Part shown: piece after piece, positions 32,467 to 40,077 of the stretch
Position numbering within the stretch: position 1 is the stretch's first letter
Layout of the letters: each line of letters opens with the position of its first letter
From: Actinocorallia herbida
GTDB taxonomy: Bacteria > Actinomycetota > Actinomycetes > Streptosporangiales > Streptosporangiaceae
NCBI RefSeq assembly: GCF_003751225.1
Contig: NZ_RJKE01000001.1
Coordinates: forward strand, 992,001 to 1,056,000
Reading direction: 5' to 3'
DNA: 64,000 nucleotides
Program-made: the position numbers and the translations under genes
Notes under the pieces: generated by a model
What the model was told of the DNA's origin: nothing
What the model saw: the letters and a program-made list of their open reading frames with translations, nothing else
Database searches by the model: none

Positions 32467-33978
32467 TCAGGACGAGCCGGGGTAGTTGCCACCGCCGTGC
32501 GCGGCGTCGAGGGCGTCGTAGTCCGGCGTATAGCCCTTCTTCGGGATCTCCGCGACGAAGGCGACGTGGCGGGGCTTCTTGTAGGAGGCGATCTCGCCTC
32601 GGACGTGTTCGATGACCGACTCCTCGGTCTCCGACGCGCCTTCGGCAAGGACCACGACGGCCTTCACCGTCTGGCCGAACCGCTCGTCCGGCACCCCGAT
32701 GACGGCGGCGTCGGCGATCGACGGGTGGCTCTTCAGCGCGCGCTCGACCTCGGCCGGGTAGATGTTCTCGTTCGCCGACTTGATCATCCGAAGCTTCGGG
32801 CCGATGAACGTCAGCGTGCCGTCGGGCTCGCGGCGGCCGAGGTCGCCGGTGTGGTGCCAGCCGCCGCGGAACTTGGCCTCGTTCAGCTCGGGCCGGTTGT
32901 GGTAGCCGCTGAAGACCGACCAGCCGCGCGCGCAGATCTCGCCGACCTCACCGGCCGGGACCTCCCGGCCGGCGGCGTCGAGGAGCCGGATCGCGGCGAG
33001 GGTGCCCGCGCGTCCGGCCGGGCCCGCGCCGCCCGGGGCCAGGCCGAGGAAGGTCAGCATGCCGCCGACCTCGGTCTGCCCGTAGCCGCCCATCTTGGAC
33101 GAGCACCACGGCGAGTCGTCCACGGTGATCATCGCGTCCCACGCGGGGGAGTGGGCCACGAAGCGCAGGGACGACAGGTCGTACTCGCCGTCGGCGTTGG
33201 CCGCGACGAGGCCGTCGATCATCGGGCCGAACAGGAACGCCTGCGTGCACGACTCGGCGTCGATGAGACGGCACACCTCCTGCGGCTCGTAGGCGGGCGT
33301 GAAGACGTTCTTGCCGCCGAGCAGGAACGTCGCGAGCACGAACATCGTGGTGCCGACGTGGAACATCGGGCCGCACGCCAGGAACGCGAACCCGTCGCGC
33401 ATCTCCCGCTGGTGCAGCAGCGCCTCGGCGTGCGCGATCAGCGCGCGGTGCGACAGCAGGGCCGCGTGCGGGCGCCCGTCGAAGGCCGCGGTGTAGAGCG
33501 CGAGCACAGGCTCGCCGCCGTCTACCGGCGCCGAGGGCTCGTCGTCCGGATGGGCGGCAAGGAACTCCTCGTACTCCAGGCCCGCCTGCACCCACGCGGC
33601 CTTGACCGGGCTCTCAGCGCGCGCCTGCGCGACCGCCTCGGACTCCTCCCAGACGACGACCTTCGGTTCCAGGTCGCCGAGGACGAAGCCCAGCTCGTCC
33701 GAGGTCTGCCGCCAGTTGGCCGGGCACAGCACCGCGCCGAGCCTGCCGCAGGCCAGCAGCAGTTCGAGGATCCGGAAGGAGTTCTGGCCGAGCCACAGCA
33801 CCCGCTCGCCGCGCTGCACCCCGGCCCCGGCCAGCGCGCCCGCGAGCCGGTTCACCCGGGCGTCCAGCGCGGGATAGGTGAGCCGGACGGCACCGTCGAC
33901 CGCCGCGACGTCCAAGGGACGGCCGCGCCGGTGCTCGCCGAGGACGTCGCCGAGCGTCAGCTCGTGGATCAGGGACAT
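32467..33978 (-). CDS. AMP-binding acyl-CoA synthetase with atypical P-loop
   Basis: The 503-residue protein is clearly an adenylate-forming enzyme: RLTYPALDARVNRLA at the start, GGYGQTEVGGMLTFLG near residue 303 and WHHTGDLGRREPDGTLTFIGPKLRMIKSANENIYPAEVERAL near residue 385. The ATP phosphate loop, normally YTSGTTGxPKG, is YTAAFDGRPHAALLSH near residue 162, lacking the Ser/Thr cluster and Lys. The C-terminal catalytic Lys region is IPKKGYTPDYDAL. A subgroup of actinobacterial steroid-cluster synthetases has this YTAAFxGRP form, so it is probably active but mechanistically different. It follows an LLM gene by 30 bp with a good GAGGAGG, forming a two-gene operon under the operator at 35113. 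Confidence 0.82.
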   Translation of the reverse strand: MSLIHELTLGDVLGEHRRGRPLDVAAVDGAVRLTYPALDARVNRLAGALAGAGVQRGERVLWLGQNSFRILELLLACGRLGAVLCPANWRQTSDELGFVLGDLEPKVVVWEESEAVAQARAESPVKAAWVQAGLEYEEFLAAHPDDEPSAPVDGGEPVLALYTAAFDGRPHAALLSHRALIAHAEALLHQREMRDGFAFLACGPMFHVGTTMFVLATFLLGGKNVFTPAYEPQEVCRLIDAESCTQAFLFGPMIDGLVAANADGEYDLSSLRFVAHSPAWDAMITVDDSPWCSSKMGGYGQTEVGGMLTFLGLAPGGAGPAGRAGTLAAIRLLDAAGREVPAGEVGEICARGWSVFSGYHNRPELNEAKFRGGWHHTGDLGRREPDGTLTFIGPKLRMIKSANENIYPAEVERALKSHPSIADAAVIGVPDERFGQTVKAVVVLAEGASETEESVIEHVRGEIASYKKPRHVAFVAEIPKKGYTPDYDALDAAHGGGNYPGSS

Positions 33979-34008
33979 GTGCGCCTCCTCGCGCTGGAAT
34001 CGGACGGG

Positions 34009-35067
34009 CTACCGGAAGGCGGGCATGACCTCGGAGGCGAAGAAGCGCAGGGTCTTGCGCATGTCCTCGATCGGGACCTGCCGGGTGGAGCCGAAGTCGC
34101 ACATGAGGTTCGAGAAGCCCATCTCCTGGACCATCTGGATCTGCGCGATGACGCGCTCGGGGTCGCCGATGACCTCGAGCTGCTCCCACCGGAAGTCGTT
34201 ACCGACGGAGCCGCCCTTGAGGTACTTGTCCTGCCAGTACTCGAAGCCCTTGGCGACCTCGCCGGTCTTGGAGTCGATCGGCGCGCTCTGCGCGTTGAAG
34301 ATCCGGCTCCGGTCGAAGGACGCCTCGAACCGAGCCTGGTCGGCCTTCGCCTGCTCGATCGTCGGCGCGACGTACACCGCGCGCGAGGCGATGAGCTCGA
34401 CGGCGGAGGTGTCCACCCCGTGCGCCGCGGCGGTCGTGTGCCAGGTCTCCGCGGCCTTGGCGATCTTGCGGAAGGGCGCGGCGGGGTCGGCCAGGATGGG
34501 CAGCCCCCGGGCCGCGTAGATCTCGACGGTGTCGGGGGAGACCGCGGCCACGTGGACGGGCGGATGCGGGGTCTGCAAGGGCTTGGGCTGGAGCGTGATC
34601 GGGTTGCCCGACCCGTAGAACTTGCCCTGGAAGTGCACGTCCTCGCCGGTCCACAGCTCGAGGATCATCGACAGGGCCTCGTCGAACCTGTCGCGCGCCT
34701 CGCTGAGCGAGAGCCCGAACGACTCGAACTCGACGCTCTGGTAACCGCGCCCGATGCCGAGCTGGAGCCGTCCGTTCGACAGCAGGTCGACCATCGCGGC
34801 CTCTTCGGCCACATGGATCGGGTTGTGCAGCGGCAGCACCACGATCCCGGTGCCGAGCCGCAGCTTCTCGGTCCGCCCGGCCAGGTTGGCCAGCAGCGTG
34901 AAGATGTTGTTCACCAGGCCGTAGTCGCGGAAGTGGTGCTCGGCGACCCAGACGCCGTCGAACCCCAGCTCCTCGAGGAGCTCGACCACCTCGATCTGGT
35001 AGTCGTACACCTCCTTCGCGCTCTGCCCTGGGAAGCGGTGAAAGAGATGGAAGGTCGAGAACTTCAT
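34009..35067 (-). CDS. LLM-class flavin/F420 oxidoreductase
   Basis: The 352-residue enzyme begins MKFSTFHLFHRFPGQSAKEVYDYQ. It has GFDGVWVAEHHFRDYGLVNN near residue 34, LRLGTGIVVLPLHNPIHVAEEAAMVDLLSNGRLQLGIGRGYQ near residue 70, and a C-terminal dimer arm. This is the alkanal-monooxygenase-like group of steroid gene clusters, like Rv3520c in mycobacteria, although identity was not measured. It precedes the atypical synthetase gene in one operon and has a perfect CAAGC-N4-GCTTG site 46 bp upstream of its ATG. It closely resembles the truncated gene at 1-746 in the HHF and GRGYQ segments. It likely acts on an oxidised steroid-derived CoA ester or acid. Confidence 0.85.
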   Translation of the reverse strand: MKFSTFHLFHRFPGQSAKEVYDYQIEVVELLEELGFDGVWVAEHHFRDYGLVNNIFTLLANLAGRTEKLRLGTGIVVLPLHNPIHVAEEAAMVDLLSNGRLQLGIGRGYQSVEFESFGLSLSEARDRFDEALSMILELWTGEDVHFQGKFYGSGNPITLQPKPLQTPHPPVHVAAVSPDTVEIYAARGLPILADPAAPFRKIAKAAETWHTTAAAHGVDTSAVELIASRAVYVAPTIEQAKADQARFEASFDRSRIFNAQSAPIDSKTGEVAKGFEYWQDKYLKGGSVGNDFRWEQLEVIGDPERVIAQIQMVQEMGFSNLMCDFGSTRQVPIEDMRKTLRFFASEVMPAFR

Positions 35068-35112
35068 GGGCCGGGACGCTCCTTACCGTGGCCGGTGCGC
35101 CGAATCATTAAA

Positions 35113-35126
35113 CAAGCGCTCGCTTG
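35113..35126. promoter_or_regulatory. KstR2-like operator upstream of LLM-synthetase operon
   Basis: CAAGCGCTCGCTTG is a perfect copy of the long motif, 46 bp before the ATG at 35067. The flanking AA...GG adds no symmetry. Confidence 0.65.
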
Positions 35127-35225
35127 GTAGCGTAGCAGTCGACGGGGCTCGCGGCGAGGTGCGGGGAGTCGCCGCAGGTGGCGGGGCGGGGTGGCGAACA
35201 AGTGGTACGGCCTAGGCTGGGAGGC

Positions 35226-35519
35226 ATGATCAGGCATGTGGTGATGTTCACGTGGAAGGCCGAGGCGACCGAGGAGCAGCGGGCGGCGGTGCCGGCCGAG
35301 CTCGCGAAGCTGCCGGCGGCCATTCCGGAGATCCGGCGCTATGAGTTCGGACCAGGGCGCAATCCGGGGAACAAGGACTTCGTCCTGGTCGCGGACTTCG
35401 ACGATGATGAGAGCTTCGTCACCTACCGCGACCACCCCGCTCACCAGGCGTTCATCGCCGCGTGCGTGACGCCGATCGCCGCTGACCTGGCCAGGGTGCA
35501 GTACGAAGTGGCGTCCTGA
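35226..35519 (+). CDS. Dabb-domain (stress-responsive A/B barrel) small protein
   Basis: The 97-residue protein is a ferredoxin-like alpha+beta barrel of the Dabb family: MIRHVVMFTWKAEATEEQ at the start, the central strand RRYEFGPGRNPGNKDFVLVADFDDDESF and the end motif YRDHPAHQAFIAACVTPIAADLARVQYEV. Dabb proteins dimerise; some are olivetolic-acid-type cyclases or heme-independent oxygenases, and many have no known activity. The His in YRDHPAH is the conserved one. The gene is monocistronic between the LLM operon and kstR2, with the two kstR2 operators starting 30 bp after its stop. No enzyme activity is proposed. Confidence 0.85.
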   Translation: MIRHVVMFTWKAEATEEQRAAVPAELAKLPAAIPEIRRYEFGPGRNPGNKDFVLVADFDDDESFVTYRDHPAHQAFIAACVTPIAADLARVQYEVAS

Positions 35520-35548
35520 CCGATCAGCCGGTTTCCCAGGGCTCTTAA

Positions 35549-35562
35549 CAAGCGCTTGCTCA
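35549..35562. promoter_or_regulatory. kstR2 operator 1
   Basis: This site contains the perfect 10-bp core CAAGCGCTTG (35549-35558), followed by a partial GCT that only loosely completes the longer version. It is the distal of two sites in front of kstR2, fitting autoregulation as described for mycobacterial KstR2. Confidence 0.6.
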
Positions 35563-35595
35563 GGATTTAACATGATGACAATCTGTGTTCCCGAA

Positions 35596-35605
35596 CAAGC
35601 ACTTG
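35596..35605. promoter_or_regulatory. kstR2 operator 2
   Basis: CAAGCACTTG, with CA as the central two bases, fits CAAGNNCTTG and lies 22 bp before the kstR2 GTG. The spacing to operator 1 is 47 bp start to start. Confidence 0.6.
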
Positions 35606-35627
35606 GGCATCACGGCATAATGAGGGG

Positions 35628-36290
35628 GTGACTACGACGACGAGCAGCGGACGCGCCAAGGGCTCCGGTGACGCGGCCGGCGGACGCCGGCGCGCGCGGG
35701 GCGGCCAGGCGCTGGCCTCCGAGAGGCGCGAGCATCTGGTGCGCTTGGCGGCCGAGCTGTTCGCCAGGAAGGGCTTCCAGGCCACCACGGTCCGGGACAT
35801 CGCCAAAGAGGCGGGCATCCTGTCGGGCAGTCTCTACCACCATTTCGACTCCAAGGAGTCGATCGTTGACGAGATCCTGTCCTCCTTCTTCGGCGAGCTG
35901 ATGGCGGCCAACCGCGCGGCGGTCGAGCGGGGCGGCACCCCGCGCGAGGTGATCTCCGCGCTGGTGCGCATCGCCTTCGGCACCCTCGAGCCGCACCGCG
36001 CGGCGATCACGGTGATGCAGAACGACTGGAACTACCTCAAGCACCAGGAACGGTTCGCCTACCTCACCAAGGCCGAGGACGACGTCGAGGAGATGTGGGT
36101 CTCCGCCCTCGCCGCCGGGCAGACCACCGGCCTGTTCCGCGAGGACATCGACCCCAAGCTCACCTACCGGATGATCCGCGACACCATCTGGGTCGCCGTG
36201 CGCTGGTTCAAGCCCGGTGGCCGCCTGGACACCGAGGGTCTGGCCGAGCACTACCTCAAGGTCCTCTTCGACGGCATCGTCACCCACTGA
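35628..36290 (+). CDS. kstR2: KstR2-type TetR repressor of HIP-CoA catabolism
   Basis: The 220-residue regulator has the TetR helix-turn-helix ERREHLVRLAAELFARKGFQATTVRDIAKEAGILSGSLYHHFDSKESIVDEIL (residues about 32-84). Its C-terminal stretch TYRMIRDTIWVAVRWFKPGG near residue 178 and the AGILSGSLYHHF segment match what I recall of M. tuberculosis KstR2 (Rv3557c). That repressor of the last-rings genes is released by HIP-CoA. The N-terminus is about 20 residues longer and rich in Thr/Ser/Gly. The GTG at 35628 starts 22 bp after a CAAGCACTTG site. It ends in a strong hairpin. Regulation of the ipd genes, fadE30-like gene and several others in the window is inferred from motif copies. Confidence 0.88.
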   Translation: MTTTTSSGRAKGSGDAAGGRRRARGGQALASERREHLVRLAAELFARKGFQATTVRDIAKEAGILSGSLYHHFDSKESIVDEILSSFFGELMAANRAAVERGGTPREVISALVRIAFGTLEPHRAAITVMQNDWNYLKHQERFAYLTKAEDDVEEMWVSALAAGQTTGLFREDIDPKLTYRMIRDTIWVAVRWFKPGGRLDTEGLAEHYLKVLFDGIVTH

Positions 36291-36313
36291 CGGATCCGTG
36301 CCCTGAACGGGTG

Positions 36314-36339
36314 TCCCGCCGCCGAATCGGGCGGCGGGA
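36314..36339. terminator. Terminator between kstR2 and thiolase genes
   Basis: The perfect 10-bp arms TCCCGCCGCC and GGCGGCGGGA have a 6-base loop, followed by TTTCTGTGTT. It serves the convergent genes kstR2 (stop 36290) and thiolase (stop 36370). Confidence 0.75.
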
Positions 36340-36369
36340 TTTCTGTGTTCGCGCGGCCCCGGACGCCCC

Positions 36370-37464
36370 TCAGGCGGGGACCAGGATCGCCGCGGAGCCG
36401 TAGGAGCCCCCGAAGCCCGTCACGAGGGCGGGGCCTGCCCCCGCGCGCACCTGCCGCACCGCCTCGGCGGTGTTGTTGAGCCCGTGCACGTACCCCTCCG
36501 ACAGCAGTCCGCCGTGCGGGTTCACCCGCTCCAGGGCCTCCTCGAGGCCGTCGGCGAGGTCCTCGCGGGCGAGCAGCCCGAAGTCCTCGAGCTGGCGCGG
36601 CACGAGCCAGCTGTAGGCGTCGTAGAGCAGCCCCACGCCGATGTCGGACGGCTTCATGCCCGCGGCGTCGTACAGCGGCCCTGCGAGGTAGTGGCCGAAC
36701 GTCCGGGTGACGTCCTCGGCGCGGTCCATCGTCGAGCAGCCGGGGCCGCCGCCGCGCACCACGGCGCGGATCAGGGGGGCGCCGGGCCGGGGCGCGGAGA
36801 CCACCAGCGCGCACGCCGCGTCGGTCTCCTGGCAGCAGTCCGCGCGGCGCAGCGGCGAGGCGATCATGGGCTCGGCGAGGTAGTCGGCGTGGCTGACGGC
36901 CTTGCGCACGAGTGCCCGGGAATTGCCCAGCGCGAACGCGCGTGAGCGCCGGACGACCGCGGACAGATGGTTTTCGGACAGCCCTCTTTCGTGCAGATAC
37001 CGCTGTGCGGCGAGCGCGAACTGGTGGACCGGGCCGGCCATTCCGTAGGGGTGCGTGAACTGTTCCTCCGCGCCCTCGCCCAGTTTCAGGCCGAGGGCGT
37101 TCATCCGCTTGCCCGACCGTCCGTTGAGCGCCCGGTAGACCAGCACCGACCTGGCGATTCCGGACGCGACGAGCTGGGCCGCGTCGCCGAGGACAGAGGC
37201 GCACTGGGTGCCTCCGCCGTAGAGCTCGTTGTGCCAGCCGATCTCGGAGATGCCCAGCTCACGGGCCACGTACAGGACCGGGGCCGAGTCGCCGAGGTGG
37301 TAGCTCAAGATCGCGTCGGGACGCTCGATCCCGGCGTCGGCGAGGGCCGCCCGGGAGGCGGTGAGCGCGAGCGCGAGCGGAGTCACTCCCGAACTGCGGG
37401 TAATTTCAGACATGCCGATTCCGGTCACCGCCGCCTTGTCCGAAAAGGACTGGCGCGCGGTCAC
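36370..37464 (-). CDS. Lipid-transfer-type thiolase (SCP-x/Ltp-like, possible retro-aldolase)
   Basis: The 364-residue protein belongs to the thiolase superfamily branch of SCP-x and Ltp proteins: SDKAAVTGIGMSEITRSSG at the N-terminus, GGGTQCASVLGDAAQLVASGIA near residue 84, SYSWLVPRQLEDFGL near residue 275, and NPHGGLLSEGYVHGLNNTAEAV near residue 314. The position of the classical nucleophile is in GGTQCAS; Ltp2-type retro-aldolases have lost it. Ltp2 works with a DUF35 protein, and one is encoded at 28422-28811. The GTG at 37464 overlaps the stop of a small ORF upstream (GTGA). The longer ATG start at 37536 is less likely because the first residues there are low complexity. Confidence 0.8.
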   Translation of the reverse strand: MTARQSFSDKAAVTGIGMSEITRSSGVTPLALALTASRAALADAGIERPDAILSYHLGDSAPVLYVARELGISEIGWHNELYGGGTQCASVLGDAAQLVASGIARSVLVYRALNGRSGKRMNALGLKLGEGAEEQFTHPYGMAGPVHQFALAAQRYLHERGLSENHLSAVVRRSRAFALGNSRALVRKAVSHADYLAEPMIASPLRRADCCQETDAACALVVSAPRPGAPLIRAVVRGGGPGCSTMDRAEDVTRTFGHYLAGPLYDAAGMKPSDIGVGLLYDAYSWLVPRQLEDFGLLAREDLADGLEEALERVNPHGGLLSEGYVHGLNNTAEAVRQVRAGAGPALVTGFGGSYGSAAILVPA

Positions 37465-37598
37465 GGGAGCCGGCCGGTGGCGAAAGCGGGAACGTGGACG
37501 CCGCCCGTGGCGGAAGGGGCGCGATCCATCCACCACGGGCGGCGGGCCCGGGTCCGGGAGAGCTCCGCGATCACCTGGAAGAACAGTCCCGAGGGCAT
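37461..37598 (-). CDS. Small ORF overlapping thiolase start
   Basis: This 45-codon ORF begins MPSGLFFQVIAELSRTRARR and ends with a TGA sharing bases with the thiolase GTG (GTGA). It lies directly under the perfect operator at 37631-37644, 32 bp from its ATG. The third codon position is about 89 percent G or C, as in real genes here. The peptide has one hydrophobic segment and an Arg-rich centre. It has no recognised family. It could be translated for coupling to the thiolase or encode a small partner. Alternatively the space may be a leader whose coding look is chance. Confidence 0.45.
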   Translation of the reverse strand: MPSGLFFQVIAELSRTRARRPWWMDRAPSATGGVHVPAFATGRLP

Positions 37599-37630
37599 GG
37601 CAGCACGCTAACGCGAAAGTCGTTCAAGGG

Positions 37631-37644
37631 CAAGCGCTTGCTTG
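37631..37644. promoter_or_regulatory. KstR2-like operator upstream of thiolase operon
   Basis: CAAGCGCTTGCTTG is perfect for both versions of the motif: the 10-bp CAAGCGCTTG core and the 14-bp CAAGC-N4-GCTTG. It is the best candidate site in the window. Confidence 0.7.
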
Positions 37645-37701
37645 GGTGAATCACGGCCGACCGTGCGATGAAACGAAAAGTAACGTTTACATATCGGACA
37701 C

Positions 37702-37749
37702 TTGACGTCACCGGTACTGTGCGGCTGTGATGCGTGGGAGCGCTCCCAC
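37702..37749 (+). promoter_or_regulatory. ceb promoter with CebR-type palindrome
   Basis: A TTGACG -35 (37702-37707) and a weak TGTGAT -10 (37726-37731, spacing 18) are followed by TGGGAGCGCTCCCA (37735-37748), a perfect palindrome extended by G/C on the flanks. This sequence is the classical LacI-family CebR operator of Streptomyces, relieved by cellobiose. Its location over the likely transcription start fits repression. Confidence 0.85.
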
Positions 37750-37789
37750 AGACCACCACCCCCATCCCCACCCCGGGAGGAACACCCCC

Positions 37790-39085
37790 ATGAAGTTCAG
37801 CCGTAAAACCGCCGCGTTCGCGGCAGTGCTCGCCGGAGTCCTGGTCGCCGGTACCGCCTGTGGCGGGTCGGACGACGAGAACGCCTCCGGCGGCGACATC
37901 ACGCTGACCGTCGACACCTTCGGCGCCTTCGGCTACGAAGAGCTGTTCACGCAGTACGAGGCCGCGCACCCCGGCATCAAGATCGAGCACCGCAACGAGA
38001 AGGAGCACGAGAAGGTCTACGTGCCCAAGCTCCTGCAGTACCTCGAGACCGGCAGCGGCGCGGGCGACGTCGTCGCGCTGGAGGAGGGCGTCCTCACCAG
38101 CCTCCGCGGCCAGGCCGACAAGTTCATCGACTTCAACGGCTACGGCGGCGCCGAGCTCGAGGCGAACTTCATCAAGTGGAAGTACGACCTGGGCAAGAGC
38201 CTCGACGGCAAGAGCCTGATGGCGCTCGGCACCGACGTCGGCGGCCTGGCGATGTGCTACCGCACCGACCTGTTCGAGAAGGCCGGCCTGCCGACCGAGC
38301 GTGACGAGGTCAGCAAGCTGTGGCCGACCTGGGCCGACTACAGCGCCACCGGCGCGAAGTTCCAGGACAAGGTCGCCGACACCAAGTTCGTCGACGGCCC
38401 GGCCGCGCTGTACAACGCGATCCTGTCGCAGGAGGCGCCGAAGAACGGCAACTACACCTACTTCGACAACGCCGGCGCCTACGTCGCGGACAAGAACCCG
38501 GCCGTCAAGACCGCGTTCGACACCGTGAACGGCCTCAAGGACCTGTCCGCGGGCCTCAAGGCGTTCACCCCCGAGTGGCAGACCGGCTTCAAGAAGGACT
38601 CCTTCGCCACCATGGCCTGCCCGGCCTGGATGCTCGGCGTCATCAAGGAGAACTCCGGCGACGCCTACGCCGGCAAGTGGGACGTCGCGTCGGTGCCCGG
38701 CGGCGGCGGCAACTGGGGCGGCTCCTACCTCGCGGTGCCCAAGCAGTCCGAGCACCCGAAGGAGGCCGCTGAGCTGGCCGAGTTCCTGACCAGCCCCGAG
38801 TCGCAGATCGCCGCGTTCAAGGCCGTCAACGCCCTGCCGACCTCCCCGCAGGCCCTCGCCGACCCGCAGGTCGCCGACGCCAAGAACGACTACTTCAACG
38901 ACGCCCCGGTCGGCAAGATCTTCGCCGCGGGCGCCAGCACCCTCCAGCCGGTCCAGCTCGGGGTCGAGAACGTCTCGGTCCGGACCGTCTTCGAGGACAT
39001 CCTGATCGCCATCGGCCAGGGCCAGCTCTCCGCTGGCGAGGGCTGGACGAAGGCGATCGAGGACGGCCGGAAGAAGTCTGAGTAA
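37790..39085 (+). CDS. cebE: Cellobiose/cello-oligosaccharide-binding lipoprotein CebE
   Basis: The 431-residue extracytoplasmic sugar-binding protein begins MKFSRKTAAFAAVLAGVLVAG with lipobox AGTAC. The mature part is family 1 solute-binding: ITLTVDTFGAFGYEELFTQYE near residue 40, HEKVYVPKLLQYLETGSGAGDVVALEEG near residue 82, and aromatic sugar contacts (WGGSYLAVPKQSEHP near residue 305). GGGAGG precedes the ATG at 37790 by 9 bases. It is followed by a hairpin, then cebF, cebG, bglC and cebR, the set known in Streptomyces for cellobiose uptake. The energising ATPase MsiK is not in the window and is expected elsewhere. Regulation is by CebR at 37735-37748. Confidence 0.9.
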   Translation: MKFSRKTAAFAAVLAGVLVAGTACGGSDDENASGGDITLTVDTFGAFGYEELFTQYEAAHPGIKIEHRNEKEHEKVYVPKLLQYLETGSGAGDVVALEEGVLTSLRGQADKFIDFNGYGGAELEANFIKWKYDLGKSLDGKSLMALGTDVGGLAMCYRTDLFEKAGLPTERDEVSKLWPTWADYSATGAKFQDKVADTKFVDGPAALYNAILSQEAPKNGNYTYFDNAGAYVADKNPAVKTAFDTVNGLKDLSAGLKAFTPEWQTGFKKDSFATMACPAWMLGVIKENSGDAYAGKWDVASVPGGGGNWGGSYLAVPKQSEHPKEAAELAEFLTSPESQIAAFKAVNALPTSPQALADPQVADAKNDYFNDAPVGKIFAAGASTLQPVQLGVENVSVRTVFEDILIAIGQGQLSAGEGWTKAIEDGRKKSE

Positions 39086-39104
39086 CACTCCCGGCCCCAG
39101 AGAG

Positions 39105-39145
39105 ACGGCGTCGCCCCCACTCCCCTTGACGCGGGGCGGCGCCGT
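39105..39145 (+). terminator. Intercistronic hairpin between cebE and cebF
   Basis: The arms ACGGCGTCGCCCC (39105-39117) and GGGGCGGCGCCGT (39133-39145) form 13 pairs with one G-U, and TTTCTC follows. It probably stabilises cebE mRNA and lowers cebF/G expression relative to the binding protein. Confidence 0.6.
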
Positions 39146-39171
39146 TTCTCATGTCCGCGAAAGGCATCCCG

Positions 39172-40077
39172 ATGAAGCAGAACCGGCCCCTAGCCCGGGC
39201 CGCCACCTGGTTCGACCTCAAGGCCGCACCGTATTTCCTGGTCTCCCCGTACTTCATTCTCTTCGCCATCTTCGGTCTCTTCCCGCTCGGCTTCACCGTC
39301 TGGGTGTCCCTGCACGACTGGGAGCTCGCCGGAGACCGGGAGTGGATCGGACTTCAGAACTACACGGATCTCGTCCTAGACCCGGACTTCTGGAACTCGG
39401 TCGTCAATACGCTCGGCATGTTCGTCATGGCGACCGTCCCGCAGCTGCTGCTGGCCCTGATGCTGGCCAACGCGCTGAACAAGAGGATGCGGTTCCGGCT
39501 GCTGTTCCGGCTCGGCGTCCTCGTGCCGATGGTGACCTCGATCGTCGCCGTGGCGGTGGTCTTCGGCCAGCTCTTCGCCCGTGACTACGGCGCCTTCAAC
39601 TGGCTGCTCGGCACGGACGGCCTCGACTGGAAAGCCGAGAAGCTGACGTCGTGGACCGCCATCTCGGTGATGGTCGACTGGCGCTGGGCCGGCTACAACG
39701 CGCTGATCTACCTCGCCGCGATGCAGGCCATCCCGCGCGACCTCTATGAGGCCGCGTCGATCGACGGCGCCTCCTCGCGCCGGCAGTTCTGGCAGATCAC
39801 GATCCCGATGCTCAAGCCCGCGATCATCTTCACGACGCTCACCTCGACGATCGGCGGACTGTCGCTGTTCACCGAGCCCGTCATGTTCGCGCAGGGCGAC
39901 GTCGGCGGCGGCTCGCTCGGCCAGTTCCAGACGATCGCCATGTACATGTACGAGATGGCGTTCCGGGAGCGCGAGTACGGCTACGCGTCGGCGGTGGCCT
40001 GGATGCTGTTCCTCCTCATCGTCCTGGTCTCGCTCGTCAGCTTCCTGTTCACCCGCCGGATCGGGGGCACCAAGTGA
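39172..40077 (+). CDS. cebF: Cellobiose ABC permease CebF
   Basis: The 301-residue permease has six membrane segments, the first about residues 30-52 (YFILFAIFGLFPLGFTVWVSLHDWEL). The inner-membrane EAA loop YEAASIDGASSRRQFWQITIPMLKPAI near residue 195 contacts the ATPase. It is a MalF/UgpA-type transporter subunit. The ATG at 39172 is chosen because GAAAGG lies about 7 bases before it; an ATG at 39151 in the same frame lacks a ribosome site. The gene is followed by cebG with a GTGA overlap. It works with CebE, CebG and an ATPase to import cellobiose or cellotriose. Confidence 0.9.
   Translation: MKQNRPLARAATWFDLKAAPYFLVSPYFILFAIFGLFPLGFTVWVSLHDWELAGDREWIGLQNYTDLVLDPDFWNSVVNTLGMFVMATVPQLLLALMLANALNKRMRFRLLFRLGVLVPMVTSIVAVAVVFGQLFARDYGAFNWLLGTDGLDWKAEKLTSWTAISVMVDWRWAGYNALIYLAAMQAIPRDLYEAASIDGASSRRQFWQITIPMLKPAIIFTTLTSTIGGLSLFTEPVMFAQGDVGGGSLGQFQTIAMYMYEMAFREREYGYASAVAWMLFLLIVLVSLVSFLFTRRIGGTK

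Noticed and set aside
31831-35130. A 1099-codon plus-strand open frame
   Set aside because: It crosses two genes and a terminator on the other strand and has no coding signature.
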